From an uncultured Clostridia bacterium (GTDB lineage Bacteria; Bacillota; Clostridia; Christensenellales; UBA1242): a stretch of DNA of 33,255 bases. Below the pieces are notes generated by a model, which was given only the letters and a program-made list of their open reading frames with translations, did not search any database and was not told the origin of the DNA. This document shows positions 1-7,613 of this stretch, piece after piece; position 1 is the first letter of the stretch; every line of letters starts with the position of its first letter. The position numbers and the translations under genes were made by a program. The stretch is from positions 1 to 33,255 of the forward strand of contig CALWPF010000018.1 in NCBI GenBank assembly GCA_944383355.1. Direction: 5' to 3'.

Positions 1-10
1 ATAAAATAAA

Positions 11-43
11 AAGACACTCTATCATTTTTTTTGATAAAGTGTC
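11..43 (-). terminator. Stem-loop, probable intrinsic terminator
   Basis: AGACACT and TATCA arms separated by one mismatch pair with TGATA and AGTGTCT across a T-rich loop. Read on the minus strand the stem is followed by a T-rich run. It lies 130 bases beyond the stronger terminator of the 208-681 gene, so it may serve as a backup or end a transcript not visible here. Bases 44-173 hold no ORF that I can support. Confidence 0.5.
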
Positions 44-173
44 TAATTATTACACTAGTTTCAAACCGGTTAGACCTATGACAAGTTTTTGTCTGGAGAG
101 GTAGAATATTATTCTTATTTAATCAAGACCAACTAAGATTGGGATAAAGTAAGTTACAAGTCATAGAGTAAAC

Positions 174-199
174 AAAAAAAACTGGTAAATTTACCAGTC
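174..199 (-). terminator. Intrinsic terminator of the membrane/LURP operon
   Basis: ACTGGTAAATTTACCAGT (182-199 within a base) is a perfect palindrome that folds into a 7-bp stem with a 4-base loop. On the minus strand it is followed by seven T. It sits directly after the stop of the 208-681 gene. Confidence 0.8.
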
Positions 200-207
200 T
201 TTTGTTT

Positions 208-681
208 TTATCTATCTGTAATATTGTCAATCGCTATCACAAGTGCAATGAGGAACGGCATATCTTCCTCATTTGCCTCCAATTCAAATGCATCAGCTAT
301 TAGGTTAATTTGTCTGCGAATAGTACCAATCACATTACCATTTTTGAGAATGTTACAAGTGAGTGAAAAAAAATTGCCATCTATTTTTATTTCATCTTTG
401 TAGCCCATTACAAAATACTCTTTGTTTACATTAATAAATTTATCCTTTACTGTGGCAATTTTATTTTTGTCTGCATCATATATAAAAGCCTTGTGAACGA
501 ACCAATTAAACCATTTGTTGCGGACCATGTATATTTTATTATCTTGTAGGTCACAAATGTATTTTTTCCTAGTAATACTAAAAATTTTACCCTTTACCTT
601 ATATACAGGATTTTTGTTTTCATCTACGACTGAGGAGCCCTCACCCAGTGAAAAAATTTTGTTTTTGATATATAGTTTCAT
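208..681 (-). CDS. LURP-one-related family protein (YxjI-like)
   Basis: This 157-aa protein has no signal peptide. It looks like a single Tubby C-terminal-like/LURP-one-related beta-barrel: an N-terminal strand MKLYIKNKIFSLGE, the phrase DENKNPVYKVKGKIFSI, then alternating short strands (KIYMVRNKW, ADKNKIATVKDK), and a hydrophobic C-terminal helix near residues 140-152. The family is common in Bacillota as short single-domain proteins and its biochemical role is not settled. Start choice: AAGGAGG lies 8 bases before the ATG. It is the last gene of an operon with two membrane proteins, 15 bases after the preceding stop, and a terminator follows at once. Family assignment rests on pattern recall, with good confidence; a specific function is not claimed. 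Confidence 0.75.
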   Translation of the reverse strand: MKLYIKNKIFSLGEGSSVVDENKNPVYKVKGKIFSITRKKYICDLQDNKIYMVRNKWFNWFVHKAFIYDADKNKIATVKDKFINVNKEYFVMGYKDEIKIDGNFFSLTCNILKNGNVIGTIRRQINLIADAFELEANEEDMPFLIALVIAIDNITDR

Positions 682-696
682 TTGTCATCCTCCTTT

Positions 697-1203
697 TTAT
701 ATACCATTAACTATAAAGTAAATTGTAAGCCCTATAGCAACTATCCATAGGAGCAATTTGATACAAAACATGATTTTCCAGCGTTTTTTTGCTACCTTGT
801 CTATTTGATAAACATTAGTGATTTCGGTGATGTCGCAATTACTCTCTATATTGGTTGCTTTTGCTTTGTCTTGTACATTATTTAATTGGATTTTGAGCTC
901 ACTTTGCTCATTTAATTTTACATTGTATTTGCAGTCAATCACTATACATCTTTTATCATAAAAGGGCTCAAATATTCCCAGGATACTAACAAAAAACGAT
1001 ATTATGGCATAAAGAAACCAAAACTTACTTTGTAACTCAAGGTACCTGTATATAACTACTTCAACTTCGGTTTTTTCTGTCTGGACACTTGCCTCATATG
1101 TACCAAATTGATTTTTTTTGCAGTTGATAATGTCACCATCAACTGTTATATACGGTTTAAATTTGGAATTTACTCTACTGAGTTTTATATTTAAACTATT
1201 CAT
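697..1203 (-). CDS. Hypothetical two-helix membrane protein
   Basis: This 168-aa protein is not recognised. Its N-terminal about 58 residues look like a small beta-rich cytoplasmic domain (TVDGDIINCKKNQFGTYEA), followed by a transmembrane segment near residues 61-80 (FWFLYAIISFFVSILGIF). A second soluble stretch with a KLNEQSELKIQLNN phrase comes next, and a second transmembrane segment lies near 145-166. The ATG overlaps the stop of the upstream gene by one base (TAATG), which suggests translational coupling. It sits between another membrane protein and the LURP-one-like gene in one operon, so the three may work together at the membrane. I do not assign a function. Confidence 0.7.
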   Translation of the reverse strand: MNSLNIKLSRVNSKFKPYITVDGDIINCKKNQFGTYEASVQTEKTEVEVVIYRYLELQSKFWFLYAIISFFVSILGIFEPFYDKRCIVIDCKYNVKLNEQSELKIQLNNVQDKAKATNIESNCDITEITNVYQIDKVAKKRWKIMFCIKLLLWIVAIGLTIYFIVNGI

Positions 1204-1643
1204 TATAGTACCCCCGTCGCAAATATTATTCCCAATAAGATAGCGATAACGGTAATTACAATTGATGTTATTATTCGGCCTTTGTGGTTATCTGATTTGT
1301 CTATAGACAATAATGTGGCAGACACAATAGATAATGCTACAGTGAGTATTACAAAAATATACCAGTTATCTACAAAAAATTGCGTAACATTTACCGAGAG
1401 GTCCACAGCAGATGTAAAAATATTACCAAAGTCGGGTACTATTACAAAAATAAAACCAAGAGTAAGCAATATTGCAATTACACCAGCAAGAGCAATAAAG
1501 ACAATTGACAAAAAAGACAATATAACACTCATTGAGAGTATTAGTGCAATAAAAGACAGAGCAAAAAATATTTTGCCCAAACGCACAGCAAAAGCTGTAT
1601 TGGCTATTTTGGCAGGTGGACTGGGATAGAGATTTTTTTGCAT
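1203..1643 (-). CDS. Hypothetical four-helix membrane protein
   Basis: This 146-aa protein is almost entirely hydrophobic, with about four transmembrane segments (near residues 22-43, 45-69, 90-110 and 122-145) and a short polar N-terminus with PSPPAK. A TTG at 1655 would add four residues, but GGAGG lies inside that extension five bases before the ATG at 1643, so I use the ATG. It is the first gene of a three-gene leftward operon driven by a strong promoter at 1688-1716. No family is recognised. Confidence 0.7.
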   Translation of the reverse strand: MQKNLYPSPPAKIANTAFAVRLGKIFFALSFIALILSMSVILSFLSIVFIALAGVIAILLTLGFIFVIVPDFGNIFTSAVDLSVNVTQFFVDNWYIFVILTVALSIVSATLLSIDKSDNHKGRIITSIVITVIAILLGIIFATGVL

Positions 1644-1687
1644 ATTATCCTCCAAGGTCAGTGGTACCTACATCTTTTGTTTGGTTA

Positions 1688-1716
1688 ATTATATAGTTAT
1701 TGTAGTTAAAAGTCAA
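1688..1716 (-). promoter_or_regulatory. Sigma-A type promoter of the membrane/LURP operon
   Basis: On the minus strand, -35 TTGACT (1711-1716) and -10 TATAAT (1688-1693) are separated by exactly 17 bases. It lies 45 bases upstream of the ATG at 1643. Confidence 0.75.
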
Positions 1717-1890
1717 TCAAAAATATTCAAGATAATGGACAGTCTATTTTATTGTGTAAAATATGCAAAAAAGTTGCAATAGATGTAAGTTTTTAGCAAA
1801 AGATAACTCCTAATATACATCTTGGTCAAACAAAGTCTACTTGCATTATTTCAATTTTTAGCATCGCTCAAGTCATATATTATAATTAGT

Positions 1891-1914
1891 AAAAAAAATG
1901 GGCTAGTTGCCCAT
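1891..1914 (-). terminator. Intrinsic terminator of the 66-aa gene
   Basis: An ATGGGC/GCCCAT stem with a 5-base loop is followed on the minus strand by eight T. It begins 15 bases after the stop at 1929. Bases 1717-1890 show no ORF with a ribosome binding site. Confidence 0.8.
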
Positions 1915-1928
1915 TACAAAAATAACGA

Positions 1929-2129
1929 TTAAAATACAAAAATGCAACATAGTACCAAAACTACTACAAGTATAGCTCCCAGTACACCCAATGTAATATA
2001 TTTTTGTTTAAAGTTAACTGGTTTTTGCTCCTTTTGAGGCTCTTGATTGGCACCAGTTGCAGGTGTGCTAGGTGTAGCCTTGGTCTCCTCAGCCTTTTTT
2101 TGCTCATCTTCTTTGATTTCTTTAGCCAT
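1929..2129 (-). CDS. Small tail-anchored membrane protein
   Basis: This 66-aa protein has a highly charged N-terminal half (MAKEIKEDEQKKAEETK), a proline/threonine/glutamine-rich linker (PSTPATGANQEPQKEQKP), then one transmembrane helix at the very C-terminus (YITLGVLGAILVVVLVLCCI). This is a C-tail-anchored topology with the charged part in the cytoplasm. GGAGGG lies six bases before the ATG. It has its own promoter and terminator, so it is monocistronic. It is not assignable to a family; small single-helix proteins of this shape are often regulators or accessory subunits, but that is only inference. Confidence 0.65.
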   Translation of the reverse strand: MAKEIKEDEQKKAEETKATPSTPATGANQEPQKEQKPVNFKQKYITLGVLGAILVVVLVLCCIFVF

Positions 2130-2156
2130 AGTATACCCTCCATATGCTAATGCAAT

Positions 2157-2185
2157 ATTATATCATTTATAATTGCAATACACAA
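2157..2185 (-). promoter_or_regulatory. Promoter of the 66-aa gene
   Basis: On the minus strand a perfect TATAAT (2157-2162) is preceded by TGA, an extended -10 pattern. A weak -35 TTGTGT (2180-2185) lies 17 bases upstream. The position fits the ATG at 2129. Confidence 0.55.
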
Positions 2186-2350
2186 TCAAAAAAATACAAT
2201 TTTTATATAAAAAGTAGTAATTTTTTGATATTAAAGTTGCTCTTGTTTATTTTTGTGAGTACAAAAATTTTTATTAATCAGTCAAGGCAAAGATATTGTG
2301 TTGAGCAAAAGCGGCTTGCAACAAAACACTCTACAATCTAAAAGATATAA

Positions 2351-2509
2351 TTAATTTGTCTTGAATACTAATATAGCACCACAGTTTGGAGTAGAGCAAA
2401 TACTCACAAATTCGTAACCATTGTTGGTCATCTCGTTTATTTTTTCTTCAATTTTTTGCGCTCTTTTGGTTGATGATGGGGTGTAATTGATTATTACCGT
2501 TTTGTACAT
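2351..2509 (-). CDS. Small DUF4177-like protein
   Basis: This 52-aa ORF reads MYKTVIINYTPSS at its start and NGYEFVSIC then GAILVFKTN at its end. A helix of the type KRAQKIEEKINEM lies in the middle. The layout beta strand, helix with ending NGYEFVS, then a final ILVFK strand matches the short DUF4177 domain found widely in Bacillota (usual core: helix then GWELV then ILFK). An AAGGAG site lies seven bases before the ATG. It is monocistronic. The leader contains a 9-bp inverted repeat just before the Shine-Dalgarno. The role of DUF4177 proteins is unknown. Confidence 0.6.
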   Translation of the reverse strand: MYKTVIINYTPSSTKRAQKIEEKINEMTNNGYEFVSICSTPNCGAILVFKTN

Positions 2510-2523
2510 AACTTCTCCTTTTA

Positions 2524-2578
2524 CTCAAGCGATATTAATAAACTGATTGTTTCATTTTGGCGTTTTAATTCGCTTGAG
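2524..2578 (-). promoter_or_regulatory. Leader stem-loop before the 52-aa gene
   Basis: CTCAAGCGA (2524-2532) and TCGCTTGAG (2570-2578) are perfect inverted copies 37 bases apart. In the minus-strand transcript the stem ends immediately before the AAGGAG of the 52-aa gene. A degraded third copy (GCGCAAGTGATA) lies near 2628. The pair could be an mRNA structure or a repressor site. The rest of the 2510-2777 gap shows nothing I can name. Confidence 0.4.
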
Positions 2579-2777
2579 CAAATTTTGTAATTGGATACTT
2601 TGTAATGATATCAAACTTTACTATTTTGCGCAAGTGATATGATATAGTGTTGTGTTTTGTATTAAAAAATTAGCATTATTGCTTGTCATTAATATCGAGT
2701 AATTTAAAAGTATACAGGCATTAAAATTAATTATGTTTTTGTCTTGGTATCCAACAAACTACAAAAACGATATAATG

Positions 2778-2806
2778 TGGACAACTAGGCAAAAATATGC
2801 TATACT
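2778..2806 (+). promoter_or_regulatory. Promoter of cmk
   Basis: -35 TGGACA (2778-2783) and -10 TATACT (2801-2806) are spaced 17 bases, and TGC before the -10 adds an extended -10 signal. The start codon lies 30 bases downstream. Confidence 0.7.
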
Positions 2807-2835
2807 AGACAAAGTCTTTTAGTTTAGGTGATTTT

Positions 2836-3549
2836 ATGAGCAACAAAAATATTTGTATAGCGATAGATGGATATGCTGGTACTGGTAAGTCAACTATAGG
2901 CAAAATATTGGCAGATACAATTGGTTTTCGTTTTTTGAGCACAGGGAGTCTATATAGAGCAATAGCTTATCAATGTTTACTAAAGAGTGTAGATGTAAAT
3001 AATATTAGAGAGGTTTTGAGTGTATTGGCAGAAACATCTTTGGACTTAGTATATGAGCATGGCACAAATACGATTTTAATAAATGGCGAGAGGGTGCTAG
3101 ATTTTGCCTTGCGCACTAGAGAGGTTGAGTCAGCAACCTCTATTGTAGCCAAATATCCGGAAGTAAGGGAGAGAGTATTAAGTTTGCAAAAAGACTTGGT
3201 TTCTAGTGAAAATATTGTATTAGAGGGAAGAGATATAGGTACAGTGGTTGTTCCTGATGCACAATACAAATTCTTTTTTACAGCGAGTCCTGAGGTGAGG
3301 GCATGGCGTAGATTTAGACAACAGCAAAATGCAGGCGAAAATACTACTTTTGATGAGGTATTGACTGATATAATGGCTAGGGATATTGAGGATATAAAAA
3401 GAGAGGTTAGTCCGTTGGTGCCTGCACGTGATGCTATCATTGTCGACACAGCAGATGTCAGCCTTTGTGATGTAATACATATGGTATATAGCGAGCTAAA
3501 TATCAATGCGAATAGCGAAGATAACTCTAGTATTGTTCTAGCGCAATAA
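2836..3549 (+). CDS. cmk: Cytidylate kinase
   Basis: This 237-aa protein phosphorylates CMP and dCMP with ATP, feeding CTP and dCTP pools. The P-loop is GYAGTGKST near residues 12-20, followed by the substrate-binding phrase FRFLSTGSLYRAIA, the LEGRDIGTVVVPDA motif near 132-146 and the FFTASPEVRAWRR lid region. This order is diagnostic of bacterial Cmk. The length is slightly above the usual about 220 aa because of a polar C-terminal tail. The Shine-Dalgarno is modest (AGGTGA) before the ATG. It stands alone between its own promoter and a terminator at 3616-3656, not next to the common partners such as rpsA or ispH within this window. Confidence 0.95.
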   Translation: MSNKNICIAIDGYAGTGKSTIGKILADTIGFRFLSTGSLYRAIAYQCLLKSVDVNNIREVLSVLAETSLDLVYEHGTNTILINGERVLDFALRTREVESATSIVAKYPEVRERVLSLQKDLVSSENIVLEGRDIGTVVVPDAQYKFFFTASPEVRAWRRFRQQQNAGENTTFDEVLTDIMARDIEDIKREVSPLVPARDAIIVDTADVSLCDVIHMVYSELNINANSEDNSSIVLAQ

Positions 3550-3615
3550 CAAAGTCAAATAGTTAATTTATATATTTAATTGTAAAAATAATAATTGTCG
3601 TAGTTTTTTAAGCAA

Positions 3616-3656
3616 CAAAAAAAGATAGTGCCAAGTAGTACATTATCTTTTTTATT
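3616..3656 (+). terminator. Terminator of cmk
   Basis: An A-rich AAAAAGATAGTG arm pairs with CATTATCTTTTT (one G-U pair) around a 10-base loop and runs into T-rich sequence. The A-tract on the left could also let it act on the other strand. Confidence 0.75.
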
Positions 3657-3744
3657 TTACTATTTTTAAAGTTTGTTGATTATTATTTAGATTTACCGTT
3701 TTCATAAATTATTAAGATATTTATAAAAAAGTTTATATAAACTG

Positions 3745-3798
3745 TTGACAATTGAACAGCTATTCAACTATACTAATAATAGTTGAGTGAATATTCAA
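3745..3798 (+). promoter_or_regulatory. Metal-regulated promoter with two ArsR-type operators
   Basis: -35 TTGACA (3745-3750) and -10 TATACT (3769-3774) are 18 bases apart. Two similar imperfect palindromes are present: TTGAACAGCTATTCAA (3752-3767), filling the spacer, and TTGAGTGAATATTCAA (3783-3798), just downstream of the -10. They resemble the TGAAxxxxxxTTCA sites used by SmtB/CzrA/CadC repressors. Binding at the first site would block polymerase directly. The regulator gene is the next one, implying autoregulation of the operon and induction by metal. Confidence 0.75.
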
Positions 3799-3815
3799 CT
3801 ATAAAGGAGTATAAT

Positions 3816-4193
3816 ATGGGTAAAACGGAGATGATTTGTGACTGTGATATTATCCACAAGGATATTGTGGATAGTGTAAGGAATAAATTGATTGACGAAG
3901 ATGTTTTATTGAGTATGGCGGATTTTTATAAAATTTTGTCAGATAGCACCAGGATAAAAATTATTAATGTCTTGTATGAAGCTGAGTTGTGTGTTTGTGA
4001 TATATCTGTGTTACTAAATATGACCAAGTCAGCTATATCTCATCAATTGAGGAATTTGCGTGAAATGAATTTGGTTAGAGCACGCAAGCAAGGTAAAGAG
4101 GTTTACTATAGTCTATCAGATGACCATATAAGAAAAGTTTTTGATATGACTAGAGAGCATATTGAGGAGCGTGCAAATGAAACAGAGTGTTGA
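3816..4193 (+). CDS. ArsR/SmtB-family metal-sensing repressor (CadC-like)
   Basis: This 125-aa winged-helix repressor would bind the two operators at its own promoter and release DNA when a thiophilic metal binds. The DNA-recognition helix region is MTKSAISHQLRNLREMNLV, followed by the wing GKEVYYSLSD. Metal ligands visible are the N-terminal CDC (C8, C10) and the ELCVCD motif (C59, C61), the alpha3N/alpha3 site of CadC that senses Cd, Pb or Zn. The C-terminal helix also carries D103, H104, H115 and E118 in the arrangement of the SmtB/CzrA alpha5 zinc site. AAAGGAG lies six bases before the ATG at 3816; an upstream in-frame ATG at 3783 lies inside the operator and lacks a good site. It overlaps the ATPase gene by 17 bases. 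Confidence 0.9.
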   Translation: MGKTEMICDCDIIHKDIVDSVRNKLIDEDVLLSMADFYKILSDSTRIKIINVLYEAELCVCDISVLLNMTKSAISHQLRNLREMNLVRARKQGKEVYYSLSDDHIRKVFDMTREHIEERANETEC

Positions 4194-6255
4194 TATTGAC
4201 GGATTAGATTGTCCCAATTGTGCTAGAGCACTTGAGAGTGAAATTAATAAATTATCTGTGGTAAGTAATGCTAATATTGATTTTATTAACAAAAAACTAA
4301 ATTTTGAATGTAAAGATTTTGATTTGGCTATTGCTGAGATAAAAAATGTTATCAAACAAGTAGAGCCAGGCGCTAGGTTAAATGTTAATCAAGAGGCAGG
4401 TAAAAAGAATTTTTATTGGCTTTTGGATCTAGTTACTCTATTATTGGGTATTGGTGTAGGTCTATGTGCTTTACTGATTCCTTTACCTACTTGGGCGTTT
4501 TGGATATTATTTGTAAGTAGTGCATTACTGTTGGGTTACAAGACATATTTAAAGGCAGTTTTGTTACTAATAAAAGGTAAGATAAATGAAAATTTATTGA
4601 TTACATTATCCATAATTGGTGCAACTTGTATTGGTGAATATATGGAAGGACTGATGGTAGTGGCATTATATACCATTGGTAAAATATTAGAGAATTTAGC
4701 ATTAAACAAGTCACGAAAGTCTATAGAAAAACTCACCAAAATGCAACCAGAGTATGCCACAATTATAGTGAATGGCAAAGAGACTAGAGTGGCACCTAGT
4801 GATGTAGCGGTTGGTGAGATAATAATAGTCAAGGCTGGTGAGAGAGTGCCCCTAGATGGTACAGTTGTAGAGGGACAAACCTCGCTCGATGTGCAGAGCT
4901 TGACTGGCGAGAGCATACCTATCAATGCTACAAAAGGTGACAATATTTTGTCTGGCGCTATTGTCTTGGACGGAGTACTAAAGATTGCTGTAACTAGTGA
5001 GTACAAGGATAGTACATTGAGCAAGATAATGAATTTAATCGAAAATGCAGCAGATAAAAAATCCAAGACAGAGACCTTGATATCCAAGATTACCAAATGG
5101 TATACTCTGGGAGTAATTATATTGTCTATAGTTGTATGGGGTATAGTGTGGGCAGTGACAGGAGATATAAATACAGCAGTATATCGTGGGCTAATATTTT
5201 TGGTTGTTTCTTGTCCTTGTGCATTTGCCATATCAGTACCGCTGGCGTATTTCTCAGGATTGGGTAACGCATCTAGGAAAGGTATTTTAATCAAAGGCTC
5301 AAATTACCTCGATGCTTGTGCAAAATTAAATATGATAGCCTTTGACAAAACAGGTACATTGACTACTGGTCAATTTGTGGTAAACGATGTCAAGAGTTTT
5401 GATGACGCTATGTCTCCAGAGGATATTATATTTATAGCGAGTCTAGGCGAGCAAAACTCACTGCACCCGTTAGCAAAGTCTATTGTAAATCACAACAAAC
5501 GAGGATTGGTTCCTGTCAGCAATGTAAAGGAAGTTGCAGGTAGAGGCGTTTCCTTTGAATACAATGGTAAAAATTACTTTGTGGGACGCCATAGTAAAAA
5601 TGTGCAAAATACTGTAGTACAAGTGTACAGAGATGAGACCAAGATAGGTGAGATTATACTGAGTGATGCTATAAAAGGATCTTCATTTGAGGCGTGCAAA
5701 GAATTAAAACAACTAAATGTCAAGACTATATTGCTCTCAGGTGACAACAAGGAGATTGTTGAGAAGGTCGGTAATCAACTGGGCATAGATGATATTAGGT
5801 ATCAATTACTGCCACAAGAAAAGTACGAGTATATCGAAAAGTTAAAATTAGATAAACAAAACAGGATTGGTTATGTTGGAGATGGTATCAATGATGCACC
5901 ATCGCTAATGCTTGCCGATGTGGGTATTAGTATGGGTATCAATGGTAGCCCAGCAAGTATTGATGCATCAGATATTGTATTAGTAGATGACAATCCAAAA
6001 AAAGTTGCTACAGCCATCAAGATATCCAAATATACCCGTAGGATTGTCTGGGGTAATATCATATTGTCAGCGGGAATAAAATTTATATTTTTATTATTGG
6101 GAGCATTAGGCATTACTGGAATGCTGAGTGCGGTATTTGCAGATGTTGGAGTTACCTTATTGGCTATACTAAATAGTATGCGAGCACTGGTGTTTAATCC
6201 AAAAGATATTAATACGGTAAACGCAGACCAAATAATTACCACTCAAAAAGATTAA
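4177..6255 (+). CDS. P1B-type heavy-metal efflux ATPase (Zn/Cd/Pb type)
   Basis: This 692-aa membrane pump would export Zn, Cd or Pb using ATP. From the N-terminus there is one heavy-metal-associated domain with GLDCPNC (C12, C15), membrane helices, TGES in the actuator domain near 243-246, the transmembrane CPC metal motif near 346-348 (VSCPCAFAISVP), the phosphorylation site DKTGTLT near 390, and VGDGINDAPS in the hinge near 575-585. The last helices carry a lysine in SAGIKF and the aspartate of FADVGVTLL, the residues typical of the Zn/Cd subgroup rather than copper pumps. GAGGAG precedes the ATG at 4177; a TTG at 4162 is an alternative. It is translationally coupled to the repressor gene. 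CadA/ZntA family is clear, but the exact metal is not determined by sequence alone. Confidence 0.95.
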   Translation: MKQSVDIDGLDCPNCARALESEINKLSVVSNANIDFINKKLNFECKDFDLAIAEIKNVIKQVEPGARLNVNQEAGKKNFYWLLDLVTLLLGIGVGLCALLIPLPTWAFWILFVSSALLLGYKTYLKAVLLLIKGKINENLLITLSIIGATCIGEYMEGLMVVALYTIGKILENLALNKSRKSIEKLTKMQPEYATIIVNGKETRVAPSDVAVGEIIIVKAGERVPLDGTVVEGQTSLDVQSLTGESIPINATKGDNILSGAIVLDGVLKIAVTSEYKDSTLSKIMNLIENAADKKSKTETLISKITKWYTLGVIILSIVVWGIVWAVTGDINTAVYRGLIFLVVSCPCAFAISVPLAYFSGLGNASRKGILIKGSNYLDACAKLNMIAFDKTGTLTTGQFVVNDVKSFDDAMSPEDIIFIASLGEQNSLHPLAKSIVNHNKRGLVPVSNVKEVAGRGVSFEYNGKNYFVGRHSKNVQNTVVQVYRDETKIGEIILSDAIKGSSFEACKELKQLNVKTILLSGDNKEIVEKVGNQLGIDDIRYQLLPQEKYEYIEKLKLDKQNRIGYVGDGINDAPSLMLADVGISMGINGSPASIDASDIVLVDDNPKKVATAIKISKYTRRIVWGNIILSAGIKFIFLLLGALGITGMLSAVFADVGVTLLAILNSMRALVFNPKDINTVNADQIITTQKD

Positions 6256-6363
6256 TCTTAATATATTTTAAATATTTTTAATATATATTTTAGAATTCAA
6301 ATAATAAAATTAATATTTTAATTTATTTTGTAAATTAAATTTTGAGTCCAATCTAATAATTAT

Positions 6364-6418
6364 AAAAAAATCTACTAGATATTTGCTAATGGTCAATATC
6401 TTGATAGATTTTTTTTAT
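6364..6418. terminator. Bidirectional terminator between the metal operon and the DUF11 operon
   Basis: AAAAAATCTA at left pairs with TAGATTTTTT at right, with an inner ATATT/AATAT helix. T-runs follow the stem on both strands, so it can end both the rightward ATPase transcript and the leftward Cys-rich transcript. Confidence 0.75.
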
Positions 6419-6435
6419 TTAATAATTAATTTATC

Positions 6436-6837
6436 TTAATTACTCACTGGAGTATTTGGGGTGGGCGGTGTCCACTGTGTACACTTGTGATAAACTTTAC
6501 TGCATCTACAGCACTTTTTGCAAGCGCATTTGCATGGCTTGTTTTTTCTCTCACAAGGTCTACATTGAGGATTGTGTTTTTGACTATTTTGAGAGGCGCA
6601 AGGTTTTGCATTTACTCTGTCAGTGCAAAAACCATACCTGCAACATTGCTTGTAAGGTTGCTTATCACATCTGTTGCATTTGCATCTACAGCACTTGTTG
6701 ACAACAATTGTTGTACAAACAATTTTTGGTGGTATAGTAGATGGTACCAGTGTCTGTACTTGGTTGCTGTTGTGCTGAGTTGCTGGTATAGTAGAGTTGT
6801 CTATTACCGTTGAGGTATTTGTGATTATAAAAGCCAT
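6436..6837 (-). CDS. Cysteine-rich small protein (19 Cys in 133 aa)
   Basis: The N-terminal 45 residues are polar and Thr/Asn/Gln-rich with no cysteine (starting MAFIITNTST). The remainder carries 19 cysteines in dense clusters such as KCCRCKCNRC, QCCRYGFC and CKCACKKCCRC, mixed with many Lys and Arg. There is no signal peptide. The pattern fits either metal binding or a disulfide-cross-linked structural protein of the kind found in spore coats and exosporia. GGAGG lies nine bases before the ATG at 6837. Only one base separates this ATG from the stop of the upstream DUF11 gene, so the three genes form one unit. The DUF11 neighbours favour the structural reading; the metal pump nearby is on the other strand and separately controlled. 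No named family is recognised. Confidence 0.7.
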   Translation of the reverse strand: MAFIITNTSTVIDNSTIPATQHNSNQVQTLVPSTIPPKIVCTTIVVNKCCRCKCNRCDKQPYKQCCRYGFCTDRVNAKPCASQNSQKHNPQCRPCERKNKPCKCACKKCCRCSKVYHKCTQWTPPTPNTPVSN

Positions 6838-6838
6838 A

Positions 6839-7597
6839 TTACAGCACCTCCACATCAAACTCGACTACTACATTTTCACCTACGCCCAAGTTAGGCAACC
6901 CAAAGCCAGCCTCTGGGTTAAAGCCTACTTGTTGCATACCATTTATTTTTATACTGTTTGGTACAAAGGTTGTGCCAGTAGGTATAGTGTCTGTAAATAT
7001 CAAATTGTTTTTTGGCAAAGTACCAGTATTGGTAATGGTGCTAGTGTAGTGCAATATTTCGCCACTTACTGCCACATTTTTGTCAACAGCTTTTACTACC
7101 TCTAGTCTATTTGATACCAATGCTAGTGTTATAGTGTTGGAGTTGTCGGTGAGGTTCCTACCAGCAATGTTGTAGTTTAGTGTAGCAAAGTTGTTTAATG
7201 ATACATTGGTAGCAGGATTATTTGCTTTGATTTGGTAATTTACTGTTGTCACGCCACCCATAGCTAGGTCGCCCACGCTAAATCCTGTAATTAGATTATG
7301 CTCAGGATGTGCCACACCATCTACTATTACACTGTTTGGTACATATTCTGCACCATCAGACAGAGTGTCAGTAAAAAATAGGTCAGTTGCGTTGTGTTGA
7401 GAATTGTTTGTCAGTGTCACTGTTTGATTTGCAACCTCGTCCTCTTGTAAAAAGGTTTTGTCAGATGTCTTTACTTTTGTAAATGTTGTGTTGATTACCT
7501 CTGTGTTGACTATGTTGCTATCTTTTGTCTCGGTATGAGTAGAGCCATCTGGTAGAGTATAGTCAAATTGAGTTTGTGATTGATTAGTGATTATCAT
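6839..7597 (-). CDS. DUF11-repeat protein (two repeats)
   Basis: This 252-aa protein of about 27 kDa has no signal peptide. It contains two DUF11-type beta-sandwich repeats, near residues 40-150 and 165-252. Each contains the family signature: a strand such as VTLTNNSQHNATDLFFTDTL or YTSTITNTG, then LIFTDTIPTGTTFVPNSIKI, and a closing strand like VNYQIKA or VVEFDVEV. Lysine and aspartate in VKAVDKNVAVSGE also match. DUF11 proteins without a signal peptide in clostridia and bacilli include spore-surface and spore-appendage proteins; as I recall, clostridial spore-appendage proteins of about 29 kDa carry duplicated DUF11 domains. AAGGAG precedes the ATG by six bases. It follows the 440-aa DUF11 gene by 16 bases. 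Confidence 0.8.
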   Translation of the reverse strand: MIITNQSQTQFDYTLPDGSTHTETKDSNIVNTEVINTTFTKVKTSDKTFLQEDEVANQTVTLTNNSQHNATDLFFTDTLSDGAEYVPNSVIVDGVAHPEHNLITGFSVGDLAMGGVTTVNYQIKANNPATNVSLNNFATLNYNIAGRNLTDNSNTITLALVSNRLEVVKAVDKNVAVSGEILHYTSTITNTGTLPKNNLIFTDTIPTGTTFVPNSIKINGMQQVGFNPEAGFGLPNLGVGENVVVEFDVEVL

Positions 7598-7613
7598 AGT
7601 TGCTCCTTGTTGA

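Noticed and set aside
2144..2341. 65-aa plus-strand reading frame
   Set aside because: AT-rich by chance, overlaps the promoter of the 66-aa gene and lacks a ribosome site.
2970..3506. 178-aa minus-strand reading frame inside cmk
   Set aside because: Antisense shadow of cytidylate kinase without its own ribosome site.
4536..5294. 252-aa minus-strand reading frame inside the metal ATPase
   Set aside because: It is the antisense shadow of a clearly conserved P1B ATPase.
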